Below are positions 11,461-21,352 of a stretch of DNA of 64,000 nucleotides, in pieces; the stretch's first letter is position 1; each line of letters opens with the position of its first letter. Below the pieces are notes generated by a model. That model was not told where the DNA came from. It was given only the letters and a program-made list of their open reading frames with translations, and did no database searches. The DNA comes from Aplectana chamaeleonis (taxonomy: Eukaryota; Nematoda; Chromadorea; Rhabditida; Cosmocercidae). The DNA is taken from assembly GCA_029168955.1 (NCBI GenBank), contig JAPDOI010000021.1:460001-524000 (forward strand), written 5' to 3'. The translations under genes and the position numbers were made by a program.

Positions 11461-14132
11461 CAGGGTTCGGCGCGGGGTGTGGATATCCACACCGGGGGGT
11501 CTGAGCTGCGCAATGGTGGAGGGAGGGGGGTCTGAGCTCCACCGGGAGACCACATGAACCATTCTGACCGTGGGTAGTAGGTACACTGTCTAGAAAAATT
11601 TTGTTGCGAATGATTCGGTAATCATGTCCAATAAACATGAAACCTTGTAGTAATTAAATTAACGTAAATGTTGAATCTATAGTAAAGGTTCTCCTACGAT
11701 TGAATATAAGGCACATAGGTTCTGGATAGTTGTGTACTGAATTGCAAATAAGAACAGATTGGAAGCTACGGAATGGGGCGGAAGAAAAGAGAGGACGCGA
11801 TGAATAAAGTTATTGGCAAAGGCGAAGATGACGAAATGTACTAAAGAAATAAATATGTTTTATGAGGAAAACAGGTCACTTTAAATGTATGGAAAACACG
11901 CTTTAATAAGTGGTTGGATATGAAAATAGGTGCTTCAACATTATCCAGACCAGACATGGCAAAAACACTCGCTAGTTGAAAAGAGCGTCATCTAATCTGG
12001 TTACGTTTCGAATTTCATTCTCCGAAACCCACTTATACACCAAACACACGACACGGGTTCGATCCCGCAAAGTGCTTAATTTTTGCAAGACGTTAGACCT
12101 CACATTTTTTTGCAAAGTGAGTGTCACGAAAATAAGATATTCAAGTCGAGAATGGTAGATTTACCCTATATACAAATTTTCAGTCTCTAAGATGGACGCT
12201 GAAAGCCACTTCCCTGTGTGGCCCACACCTGTCGCAGGTGCGATCGCGCTGGAAGTCTACATTTTTGCAAGGTATGAGTCAGTAGAATACGATGATCGAG
12301 TCCAGCGTGGTCGATTTATCCCATATACTCACTTTCACCGTCCAACATAGATGCTGAACACCGCTACAGTATAAGGCCTCACACTTTTCTCAGGTGTGGT
12401 CCCGCCGGAAGTCGTCAATTTCGAAATTTAGGTGTGACGAGAGTAGGATATTTGAGTCCAGCGTAGTCGATTAACCCTATATACAATCTTTTGCCGTCTC
12501 AGTATAGCGCTGAAGACCGCTGCATATACTGCAGGAGAAGGTGAAAAAAATTACAAGTCAGCAAACCTAAAATAGGGTTTTAAAACAGCTGTAACTTAAG
12601 TTGCAAATGAGCTATCTCGGGTTTGAGCAAAACTAAGAAACTAGGCTTGTAACCCTACCAAATGAAACCTTAACCGATCCCAGAGGACGCTTTACAAAAA
12701 ATTTTACTAGGTGTGGACATTTGATGTTTTCAGCATAAATGTCCACACCTAGCCAGTGCATTTAGGTGTGGACATTTATGCTCAAAACATCAAATGTCCA
12801 CACCTAGTAAATTTTTTTGTAAGGCGTCCTCTGGGAGCGAGTAAAGTTTCATTCGGTAGGGTTACAAACCTAGTTTCTTAGTTTTGCTCAAACCCGGGGT
12901 AACTCTTTTGGAAGTTAAGTTACAGGTGTTTTAAAACCCTATTCCAGGTTTGTGGACTTTTTACCTTGTTCCGCTTCCTATGTAGCGCTCTTCGGCGTTA
13001 CGCTGAGGCGGTAAAAGATTGCACCCAGAGTAAATCGACCACGCTGGACTCAAATATCCTACTCTCGTCACACCTAAATTTCGAAATTGACGACTTCCGG
13101 CGGGACCACACCTGAGAAAAGTGTGAGGCCTGGTACTGTAGCGGTGTTCAGCATCTATGTTGGACGGTGAAAGTGAGTATATGGGATAAATCGACCACGC
13201 TGGACTCGACCATCGTGTTCTACTGACTCATGCCTTGCAAAAATGTAGACTTCCAGCGCGATCGCACCTGCGACAGGTGTGGGCCACACAGGGAAGTGGC
13301 TTTCAGCGTCCATCTTAGAGACTGAAAATTTGTATATAGGGTAAATCTACCACTCTCGACTCTAATATCTTATTTTCGTGACCCTTCATTTGCAAAAAAA
13401 TATGAGGTCTAACGTCTTGCAAAAATTAAGCACTTTGCGGGATCGAACCCGTGTCGTGTGTTTGGTGTATGAGTGGGTTTCGGAGAATGAAATTCGAAAC
13501 GTAACCAGATTAGATGACGCTCTTTCGAACCAGAAGTCTATACATCTGAAGTAAAATGTTCTTCTTGGACTTGCGAAATGAATTTACGAACTCATATTAA
13601 TTTAAAAACACATTTATTTCTTCGAGACATCCCGTATTCTTGAACTTAGCCAATCCCTTCATCTTCTCCACGCTTCTTTTCCACCACATATTTACCTTAG
13701 CTTCCTACCGGGAATCATTCACAATTTCTGGAAATACGTTCAAACCTATGTGTCTTACATTCAACATTAGGAGAGCCTTCACTATAATCAAAACCCTTAC
13801 TTTAGCTAAGATTTTCAAAAACGCAGGCAACTTCATGTAATCCGTCAAGAAAAACCTCGTCCGTGATCTTTTTCAATGTCAATGTCTTGTTTTTTGAAAT
13901 GGTTGTTCTTCTTCAAATTATACATCTTTTAGAATAAGTTGCTCCTTTTGTTTTAATTTTACTACAAAAACAGACAATTAACACTCCTGGGAGGAGGTCC
14001 GAGAAAATCACCAAAAATTTGACCTACTAACGCTTCTGGGAGGGGTCTGAGAAAAGCGCCAAAAGTTTGCTTTTAGAGGGTAGGGGGGGTCTGAGAAAAT
14101 TTAGCCTTGTCCACACCTCGTGCCGAACCCTG
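11461..14132. mobile_element. Non-autonomous hAT-type element, 2672 bp, in the LINE A reverse transcriptase
   Basis: The left end CAGGGTTCGGCGCGGGGT is inverted at the right end as ...GTGCCGAACCCTG, with about 21 of 23 terminal bases matching. The flanks are an exact 8-bp duplication, CCTGCAGA at 11453-11460 and 14133-14140. CAGGG-type ends plus an 8-bp duplication are diagnostic of the hAT superfamily. Near both ends the motif GGGGTCTGAG or close variants is repeated, as expected for subterminal transposase-binding sites. No transposase is encoded. Most of the interior is the 1.55-kb palindrome annotated separately. Removing the element joins IVRDLQ to the downstream HQHGVRKLHSTTTALL. Confidence 0.92.
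11976..13529. repeat. 1.55-kb imperfect palindrome with degenerate 155-bp subrepeats
   Basis: The arm AAGAGCGTCATCTAATCTGG (from 11981) is mirrored by its reverse complement ending at 13524. The inversion continues to a centre near 12755, where GGTGTGGACATTT-type sequence occurs in alternating orientation. Each arm has a degenerate tandem repeat of about 155 bp; related GCTGAA-containing starts lie at about 12191, 12348 and 12503. Each unit has a GGTGYGRTCSCGC-type segment, and the outermost copy reads GGGTTCGATCCCGC, which resembles a tRNA B box. It lies wholly within the hAT-type element. It may be an older insertion or the element's own foldback core. Confidence 0.85.
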
Positions 14133-15143
14133 CCTGCAGAGCAGAATGAGGCACAGCAACATCAACATGGGGTTAGAAAGCTTCACTCCACCACCACTGC
14201 CCTTCTGGAGATTGTCAGCTATGCGGTCGATGGGTTCAATATCAGAAAGCCTCTTAGAACAGTGGCCGTTGCCCTCGATCTAACCAAAGCATTTGATTCT
14301 GTTAACCTAGGACTTTCGTCCGAGAAACTATTGAAGTCCTCGCTACAACCGTGGCAGAAGCGTTGGATAGCAGCGTTTACGAAAGGTCGTCGGGCCAAAG
14401 TGCTATTCCAGAATCACGTCTTTGATAGTATACCTGTAGCAGCCGGTGTGCCGCAGGGTGGAGTTTTGTCACCTGCCCTCTTCAACCTGTATATTGAAGA
14501 CCTACCTGAGCCTCCTGAAGATTTGTATAAAAATTGTTGCGTATGCCGACGATATCACCATCATGTGCCGTAATCGTGACATACAGGTAGCCGCAAACAA
14601 GATCAGCGACTATCTCGTCGAGCTTAAAAACTTTCTCGATAGTATGATGCTCACAGTTTCCGCGGCGAAGTCTTCTGTTTCGGTATTCACATCTGACCCA
14701 AAGGAACACAGCGCCCAACCTGTGTTCAGGTGGGATGGTAACCTCTTGCCTACAGCGAAATTTCCCAAACTGCTGGGCCTCGTTTTGGACCCATCGCTGA
14801 AGTTTCACAAAAATGCTGAACAGAAGCGGGCAATTATCAAGGCAAAGCTTAATGTGTTGAGAGCTCTAGGAGGAACGTCATGGGGTGGCAGCAGAGAGAC
14901 AATCTTGACGACATATCGAGCTATTCTGCATCCTGCATTGGAGTATGCTGCACCTGTCTGGCAGCACATCGTGTCGGACAGTTCCTGTACTAAGATGTAG
15001 CGAATTCAGAATGCTGCACTTCGAATAGCCACTGGATGTGCAAAAAGCTCACCGATTGAGCACCTTCACGCCGAGGCCCGTATCTTGCCAGTGAAAGAGC
15101 GTTGTCAGCTCCAGGCTCAGCAGATGTTCATTGATGTCCTCAA
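14133..15143 (+). pseudogene. LINE A reverse transcriptase catalytic part and C-terminus
   Basis: The RT continues after the hAT-type insertion: VALDLTKAFDSVN (motif A), GVPQGGVLSPALFNLYIEDL (motif B), YADDITIM (motif C, the catalytic Asp pair) and FPKLLGLVLDPSLKFHKN (motif D/E region). One extra A in the A5 run at 14529-14533 shifts the frame just before YADD. A stop at 14998 replaces a sense codon between SCTKM and RIQNAALRIATGC. The C-terminal part (HLHAEARILPVKERCQLQAQ) is then broken at 15144 by a MITE. The copy is therefore inactive. The stops, the frameshift and the nested elements all point to an old insertion. Confidence 0.87.
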
Positions 15144-15412
15144 AGGCAGTGTTCACGATGATTTTCGTTCCCGAGTTTTCCACTCAAAACAAAGCGTTGG
15201 CCACCGAGTGTTACAGAAATTACGAAGAAACGGCGAGAAACGCACTAAAACGTCATATTTCAGTGACATTAAACTCTGTCTTGGACTAGTTGTCCAGTTG
15301 TATGAACATGTTCACGGTGGTTGTCACCCGTGAAAAATTGGGTCAGTCGGAAATGGAAGAATATTTCAGGCAAAATAGTACTAGATAGGGTCCGAAGAAG
15401 ACTACGGAGCCA
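15144..15412. mobile_element. Truncated TTAA MITE (T2 family) at the LINE A 3' end
   Basis: It begins AGGCAGTGTTCACGATGATT after TCAA, a decayed TTAA. Its sequence is the reverse complement of the right half of the full T2 copy at 37520-38003; shared stretches include ATGAACATG / CATGTTCA and ACTAGTTGTCC / GGACAACTAGT. It stops at 15412, where a CAGGGTTCGGC end begins, so only about half remains. Confidence 0.7.
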
Positions 15413-15560
15413 GGGTTCGGCGTGAGGTGTGATGTATCACAGAGGGGGGGGGGTCGGACCCATCGACATCCGGTGGGATGGGGGGTCGGACCTTTTGTCA
15501 ACCAAGAAACAAGATGGACTTCTATCAGGCCGGAGGGGGGGGGTTGAGAACCATACCATT
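15413..15560. mobile_element. hAT-type element left end, orphan
   Basis: It begins CAGGGTTCGGCGTGAGGTGT, near-identical to the left end of the element at 11461, and is followed by repeated GGGGGTCGGACC motifs. No matching right end ending in CGAACCCTG is found downstream, so it is truncated or rearranged. A weaker relative starts at about 45619 (CAGGCTAGAGCGCGAGGTGT). Confidence 0.55.
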
Positions 15561-16019
15561 AGTATATATAAAAAATGACGGCAAAATGAGATCACAATAA
15601 GAGGCAAGATATAAAATGGGGATGTAAAAATGAGGCAGGAACACACAAGAAGAGCTTACAATTCACTGGTGATAAAGCATGCAAGACAATAGACGACGGT
15701 AGCACGGCCATCGTTAGTGACTCTGACATGGAGGAGTCTTGGAAAGGTAAAATGTGTCGGCAAAGCGCTCCTGGATATGTCGGCAAAGGTGTTGAGTATT
15801 GGCTGTCATCTTGGTCATTATAAGCGGACTATCCTGTCCACGAAATGACACAGATGTTCTGGATTTTCGTAATCTAAGATGCATTCTTAAGCGATTTAGA
15901 GTTCACAGGTTCGATCCCGCTAAATATAAAAATTTGGCAAAGCTGTAAAACGATGGGTAGCTGACTGTCACAAAAGAGCGTTGTTCACTGTGATATCTCT
16001 TACAATTTCCTTAATGAAA
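15561..16019. other. Unassigned intergenic DNA
   Basis: No supported gene. At about 15908 the sequence GGTTCGATCCCGC resembles a tRNA B box, as in the 12-kb palindrome. No A box or cloverleaf pairing is found around it, so it is not called a tRNA. Confidence 0.35.
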
Positions 16020-16447
16020 TCGCCTTTCGATTTTTACGCCCTCAGGGCACATAGGAGTGGTTGCGGGCGCGGAACCCACATTTTGAATACGAATGTCGGC
16101 ATGGGAGAACGCTCCCGAAATTTCATGGATGCAGCTTCAATCCGAACAGCACTACATAGGGTGGGCGGAGTCTGTTTTCATGCCCTGAGGGCACATAGGT
16201 GCGGTGTCAGGCATCAAAACCACATTAAGTAATTGGCTATCCGGACTTGAAAACGCACCTAAAATTTCATGGATGCAGCTTCAATCCGAACAGCGCTACA
16301 TAGAGTGGGCGGAGTCTGTTTTCATGCCCTGAGGGCACATAGGTGCGGTTTCAGTCATCAAAACCACATAAGTAATTGGCTATCCGGATTTGAAAACGCA
16401 GCCAAAATTTCATGGATGCAGCTTCAATCCGAACAGCGCTACATACT
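16020..16447 (+). repeat. Short tandem array, about 2.8 units of 143-144 bp
   Basis: The phrase ATGGATGCAGCTTCAATCCG starts at 16125, 16269 and 16412, giving periods of 144 and 143 bp. GCCCTGAGGGCACATAGG recurs in each unit, the first copy lacking part of it. GCCCTGAGGGC is a small perfect palindrome. A diverged version of the palindromic part (GCCCCGTGGGCACATGC) lies at about 46644, so the repeat is dispersed. The in-frame reading in two units is a by-product. Confidence 0.8.
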
Positions 16448-17326
16448 CGGACAGAAAATAGGGCTGACCGCTCGCAACAATAGGACGGACCGCGGGATCG
16501 GCGACGTTCCGACCGCATCATTGCGAGCGTTCCGACCGGTATTCAGCCGCGGTCAGTACGAAAGTGAGCGCGTTCCGAACGCAAATCTGCATCACGGCGC
16601 TTTGCGTTCGGACCGCGGGCAAGTATGATATCACGGCGCCCTTCCGATGGGAGGGGCTCAGAACAGCGCAATACGCCAACAGGAGATCCTACAATCATGG
16701 TGCCCACTACTGGCTATTTCAGTATGAAATAGCCAGTACTGGATATCACGATTGGGGGACTCGATGCTAGCGTATTGCATAACAACATAACACTAAAATG
16801 ATAAAACACAAATTTATTACCAAATTAATCACTTGATGGTACATCAATTAGTAATGAAACGATAATTGTGAAACAAATTGTGTTGGTTCACAATAATGGC
16901 AAACGGTCACACACAAAAATATGCAACGAAATACATTACATGATCGAGTTCACAAGTTTCCAAAAATTACTTCAAATACTTGAATAAAAAAACGAATTGG
17001 AAGTATGGGCAATTTGGATTTCAGAATCCGAAAATAGTGCACGTGGGTGTGATTATAAATGTTAAATATTCGAAAAAACAAGTGAAAATAAATTTTAGTA
17101 ACTGAAAACGTATTTACTCGAACTGTGAATTCCCTTTTTGTGTCCTGTCCAGTCAAGTGATTCATATTTTGAATGTTATTAGTGTAAAAATCTAATCCGC
17201 ATTCATTTATTGTGCTTCCACGCTGTTACATGAAAATTATGTTTCGAACAACACGGTTTCCAATTATTTCAAATCATCTTTCAAAAATTGTGAACCCTAA
17301 AAATAAAACTTTTACAGCGCACAAAA
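16448..17326. other. CG-rich repeat patch, a hairpin, then AT-rich DNA
   Basis: 16480-16620 is unusually CG-rich, with repeated GCGTTCCGAACG / GACCGCGG-type words. 16709-16737 is a perfect hairpin with a 13-bp stem (ACTGGCTATTTCA), a 3-nt loop and its exact complement. From about 16780 the sequence is AT-rich with no recognisable feature. Confidence 0.5.
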
Positions 17327-17635
17327 GTGAAGTCATCAAAACTGAGAACCCAAGTGGTAACTGATCAGTGTTTTCCAAGGACACAGATACCCAGAGCGCG
17401 TTTAAAAAATATAGCTAACTATAAGACTGACTGCACATTCGAGGTTCCCTACAGCAAAGAAGCGAAATCGATATCATTAAACGAGATAATGGTAGTAGGG
17501 CATGTTATAAGGCTAGTAGAACTTACAAATATCTCCCCATGTGAAACTAAGTGGGCATCTACAAAACCCGCACTAAGTTTTGTAAAAACGGGGAGCATCT
17601 GGCAAACTTGGCAAAAAAACGTCCGATGCATGTAA
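17327..17635 (+). CDS. Hypothetical open frame, 102 codons
   Basis: ATG at 17327 opens a frame to a stop at 17635. It encodes a basic, soluble-looking peptide with a central stretch ISLNEIMVVGHVIRLVELTN. No domain is recognised, and there are no flanking splice signals or homologous copy in the window. The setting is AT-rich intergenic DNA just before a TTAA MITE. A chance open frame is quite possible; it is listed only because it is long for this base composition. Confidence 0.18.
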   Translation: MKSSKLRTQVVTDQCFPRTQIPRARLKNIANYKTDCTFEVPYSKEAKSISLNEIMVVGHVIRLVELTNISPCETKWASTKPALSFVKTGSIWQTWQKNVRCM

Positions 17636-17704
17636 CTTTTTTGAATAGTGATTTTTTCGAAATCTGAAAACGCTAGCATATTCGCAGATAAAAAAGCTAC
17701 TTAA

Positions 17705-18188
17705 AGGCACAGTACACCCTCAGATATGAATTTTGAGATTTTCATGTAATTGTGTAGAAGACCCCTCCTGTATAACACGTGCCAAATGCCAGATCTTATT
17801 TCCTCCAAATAAGCGAGATATAAGCGACCACCACAGGCCCGACCCCCTTCGCTCACCACCACAGGCCCGACCCCCTAACAGACTTTTGAACTCGAAAGCG
17901 GCTCGATGGATGGATGAATTCCAACAAGTCGACGTTCTTCAGTCCATTTTCGGACTGTCTCCTTATCCTAGCTTTCTCTCACGCAACGATTGCAAATGAA
18001 GAGAAATACAGGCCTGAGACAAGTCGTCCACCAAATTTTCACCCTCAAAATCTAGGCATCTTTGAACAGCCATAACCCTGTTCGAAGGGGGTGTTTGACG
18101 ATTTCAAAGACACCACTGTGATCGGCGTGTGACTCTCTCCAAGATAAGCATGAAATCTGAAAATAATTTTTTTGGGTGTCCTGTGCCT
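17705..18188. mobile_element. TTAA MITE T1, copy a (484 bp)
   Basis: The ends AGGCACAGTACACCC and GGGTGTCCTGTGCCT are inverted, with TTAA on both sides (17701-17704 and 18189-18192). The interior has a CCACCACAGGCCCGACCCCC-type segment, partly duplicated in tandem in this copy, and ACAAGTCGTCCACC. Copies b and c are at 37060 and 45742. No coding capacity. Confidence 0.92.
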
Positions 18189-18384
18189 TTAAAGGCAGCG
18201 TTCACGATGATCATCCTCGTTGACTTTCCACAGTGAAATGATAGGCGAGAAGGATCCTAGGCTCCCAGTGTCGAAAGAACGGTAGAAAACGAGCCAGGAG
18301 CGGCAAAATAACGGCTGCAAACAAGCGTTTTGGTGCCCCAGACACGGCTGGTGCTCCAGATCCGCCTCTCGGAATGAACAAATG
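18189..18384. repeat. T2-type MITE left end fragment abutting T1
   Basis: After the shared TTAA the sequence continues AGGCAGCGTTCACGATGATC, a T2-family left end. It has no recognisable right end before the retrotransposon tail at 18385. The same T1-TTAA-T2 junction occurs at 37515-37520. Confidence 0.55.
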
Positions 18385-18421
18385 AAGACTCAGATTCACT
18401 CACTCTCACTCACTCATCCCA
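18385..18421 (-). repeat. Microsatellite tail of the RTE-like element
   Basis: ACTCACTCACTC-type repeat on the plus strand, directly after the stop codon of the minus-strand reverse transcriptase. It replaces a poly(A) tail, as in RTE elements. Confidence 0.7.
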
Positions 18422-19492
18422 TTAGCTGGCGGCTGGCGGAGCGGGATGACCTCTCAACCAGTACACTGCTGTAGGTGCCATAGGAGCTCCAGTGGCCTGA
18501 ACGATACGCTTCCATTCAGAACGATTAGCCGCAATTATTTTAGCGTTAACGACACTGCACCGTTGAGATTTCAGATCAGCTTCGACTTGCTTCACCCACG
18601 TCTTCTTCGGGGCAGTTCTCTCGACCTTCCATGGTTTTGGGCGTTTTCTCCATAGCAAGCTGTGCGGTAGTCGACTGGCTTCCATTCTGCATACGTGTCC
18701 AAACCAGCGCAACCTTTTCGTTCGGATTTGTTCCTCGATTGTCGGTTGATGGTCGCAGCTGTCTCGTATAACGTCGTTGCGTATGCGATCTCTTAACGTT
18801 GTTCCGAGAATTCGCCGCAAACACCGCATTTGGAAGACCTCTAGCTTGCTGAGATCCGACTTGAGCAAGGTCCACGACTCTGAGCCGTACAATAGAATCG
18901 GCATTATAAGAGATCGGAAGATCCGCATCTTGGTCTTGATTGACACATTGCCCTTTTTCCACAGACACCAGCCTAGTGAAGCAAAAGCAGCACACGCCTG
19001 CCCGATCCTGCACTGTATCTCAGTTGTGGCCACTACCTTGCGCTGTTGCACCACCGATCCTAAGTACTTGAACTCCTCAACTTGCTGGAGCTCAGCTCCT
19101 TCGAAGAACACAGAAGCACGTGAACCGTCTGACGTCATGACTTTGGTCTTGTCCTTATTTATCCGTAGACCGTACGAATCCGCGATATCTGCTATATCCT
19201 TCATCAAATTCGTAGCTTCCATATCAGTATCGGTGAACACAGCGCTGTCGTCCGCAAACATCAAGTCTGTGAGGAACTCGTTATCGCCATATTGGACCCC
19301 TCTTCTATCTTTGAAAACCTTTCTCATAATGGCGTCGACCACAGTGTTGAATAGCAGTGGCGAAATCACATCTCCTTGCCGGACTCCTGCATTGACCGCA
19401 AATTCTTCGGACAGCTTGTCCCCGACGCGAATGCAGCTAGTGGAACCGCTGTATGTTCCCTGCAGGAGCTTCACAATTTTCTCCGGATTACA
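18422..19492 (-). pseudogene. RTE-like non-LTR retrotransposon, 3' part of the reverse transcriptase
   Basis: On the minus strand an open frame of about 356 codons holds the second half of a reverse transcriptase. It starts NPEKIVKLLQG, followed by AGVRQGDVISPLLFN (motif B), LMFADDSAVFTDT (motif C with the catalytic FADD) and INKDKTKVM, then FKYLGSVV. A C-terminal connection/thumb region follows with LLYGSESWTL and RLRWFGHVCRM, typical of RTE-type elements. Motif A and the endonuclease are missing, so the copy is 5'-truncated, the usual result of incomplete target-primed reverse transcription. The frame ends in a clean stop at 18422-18424. A GAGTGAGTGAGAG-type tail follows (plus 18385-18421), as expected for RTE microsatellite tails. 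The intact frame suggests a fairly recent insertion. Confidence 0.85.
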
Positions 19493-19735
19493 GGAATGCT
19501 GTAGACTCAGATTACAGGAATGATCAAGTTAAGGAAGTGCTGATAAGTGAGCTGTTTGCTTCATTGCACTGATAGGTATCATCCTCCTAGCGGTCAATTC
19601 CTCCACGCTCAAAAATCAACGTAAATAAGAGAGAGCCTATAGCTTTGCTACGACGGCCTCTCCAAAGGTAGTGCGCAGAAACTTAACGGGATCATCGTAC
19701 TGTAGTGCAGCATTTCCTAGAACAATAATCGGGAC

Positions 19736-20192
19736 GTCGTGAAAAGTGCTTCTGACTTCTGATGACGTCATCGGGACGTCGTGAAAAGTGCTGGCTTCTG
19801 ATGACGTCATCGGGACGTCGTGAAAAGTGCTTCTGGCTTCTGATGAGGTCATCAGGACGTCGTGAAAAGTGCTTCTGGCCTCTGATGACGTCATCGGGAC
19901 GTCGTGAAAAGTGCTTCTGGCCTCTGATGACGTCATCGGGACGTCGTGGAAAGTGCTTCTGGCTTCTGATGACGTCATCGGGACGTCGTGAAAAGTGCTT
20001 CTGGCTTCTGATGACGTCATTGGGACGTCGTGAAAAGTGCTTCTGGCTTCTGATGACGTCATCGGGACGTCGTGAAAAGTGCTTCTGGCTTCTGATGACG
20101 TCGTCGGGACGTCGTGAAAAGTGCTTCTGGCTTCTGATGACGTCATCGGGACGTCGTGAAAAGTGCTTCTGGCTTCTGATGACGTCATCGGG
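19736..20192 (-). repeat. Satellite B, short array in minus orientation, about 11 monomers
   Basis: 42-bp monomers of the same sequence as the main array, inverted. Each reads GACGTCGTGAAAAGTGC, then TTCTGGCTTC, then TGATGACGTCATC. It ends in ...GACGTCATCGGGGG, and the M1 terminus starts at 20195. The first unit is preceded by unrelated sequence. Core variants include GATGAGGTCATC (about 19843) and GACGTCGTC (about 20098). Confidence 0.96.
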
Positions 20193-20305
20193 GGACTATC
20201 TCAGACGGGGGGCTTTAAGATGTATGTATTGAAATGACCAAAAGCTTCCACGAAAGATGCTTGATACTGCTATCAATAATTGTTGTTATGAAAATTCTAT
20301 AGAAA

Positions 20306-20943
20306 TCTATCCAAAAGGGGTCTTCCAAGCGAAAGAGGTTTGGTTCGCGCCAGAAACGTTCCAACAAAAAGCGAACAATAGGAAAGAGAGGTGAGGAGAG
20401 TGTACAAAAAGTAAACAATATTTTCTCCAAGCGAAATTCTCGGTCGACTCTTCTATACAGCGAAAACGAACCGTTGCGGTATTCTACTCGGAAGTACTTT
20501 GTAGTTCCAAAAATAACTCCGATCATGCGAGAACCGTTAAAAATATACATGTATTTGTATATGCGAGTTTTCATTGAAAGGGATGATGTAAAACTGGCCA
20601 GAGCAGACAGTTAACCCCGGCTCTTGGGAAAAATGAAACAATCGAAATACAACATCAAGCAAGAGTATTCTCACATAATCTCGTGAACGAATAAAAGTCC
20701 TTTTTTTGAACCATTGCTCTTCCTCGTAAAATACCACAACGGTTTGTTTTCGCTGTATAGAAGAGTCGACCGAGAATTTCGCTTGGAGAAAATATTGTTT
20801 ACTTTTTGTACACTCTCCTCACCTCACTTTCCTATTGTTCGCTTTTTGTTGGAAGGTTTCTGGCGCGAACCAAACCTCTTTCGCTTGGAAGACCCCTTTT
20901 GGGTAGAATTGTTCACTTTTTTTTTGATATTACGCAGTAATAT
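20306..20943. mobile_element. Foldback element F2, left copy
   Basis: The arm AAAAGGGGTCTTCCAAGCG (about 20315) continues through TGTACAAAAAGTAAACAATA and GGTCGACTCTTCTATACAGC. It returns in inverse order at 20745-20905. The right outer end carries the hairpin GATATTACGCAGTAATATC (about 20920-20940). Arms are about 190 bp and the centre about 240 bp. A second copy in opposite orientation lies at 35080-35630. Confidence 0.85.
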
Positions 20944-21352
20944 CCCTGAAAAATATGCAACACTTATCAACCTTTCTGAACTGATACTATAATCAGTAAG
21001 TAATGAACAGCATCGGCACAAAATTCTCACCGTAAACAAAATTCATGATAACCAATTGATAAAGAGTAGGGTGTAAAAGAAATTGAGAGCGGTGTGTTTT
21101 CATTCACACACCGTCTCTCTCTGGAGGTGAGCGGCTGAAGCTGAACAGACTAGGGATTAGGGAAACAGCCCCACCGGTTATAAAGGTATCACGATATCTG
21201 GGCCTAAACATGGAAAACTCTGGCAAGAAAAACTGCTACACTTCCGTGAAAGTGCCGATGGCAAATTTTAAACTTGTGCAGTCAACTTGTGAAGCACGCA
21301 ACAAATGAAGCGCTACTCACATTTCGCGGCAATACGCACATATTACATGAAC
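20944..21352 (+). other. Spacer between F2 and the array; hairpin and a possible coding remnant
   Basis: 21092-21115 is a hairpin with a CGGTGTGT/ACACACCG stem. 21131-21307 is an ATG-less open frame of about 55 codons containing APPVIKVSRYLGLNMENSG and MANFKLVQSTCEA. The RYLGLN phrase is reminiscent of the region after RT motif C, so an old retroelement fragment is possible, but no catalytic motif is present. Weak. Confidence 0.25.

Larger units (their letters stand above)
9123..15412 (+). mobile_element. LINE A: decayed CR1/Jockey-type non-LTR retrotransposon with nested insertions
   Basis: The parts follow the order of an APE-type non-LTR retrotransposon: 2A-like motif, PHD-like finger, endonuclease, linker, reverse transcriptase. 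The coding parts are 9123-9772, 10260-11460 and 14133-15143. Between them sit a TTAA MITE (9773-10259), a hAT-type element (11461-14132) and, at the 3' end, a truncated MITE (15144-15412). In-frame stops and at least one frameshift make the copy non-functional. A second, partial copy of the family lies at 62808-64000 on the minus strand. It lacks the first MITE and so serves as an empty-site comparison. Clade assignment is from domain order and motif style only. Confidence 0.88.

Noticed and set aside
12040..12075. tRNA gene suggested by GGGTTCGATCCCGC (also 15908, and a variant near 37010)
   Set aside because: Only a B-box-like word; no A box, acceptor pairing or anticodon arm could be drawn.
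18777..19523. 248-codon plus-strand frame opposite the RTE-like reverse transcriptase
   Set aside because: The minus strand carries clear RT motifs, so this is an antisense shadow.
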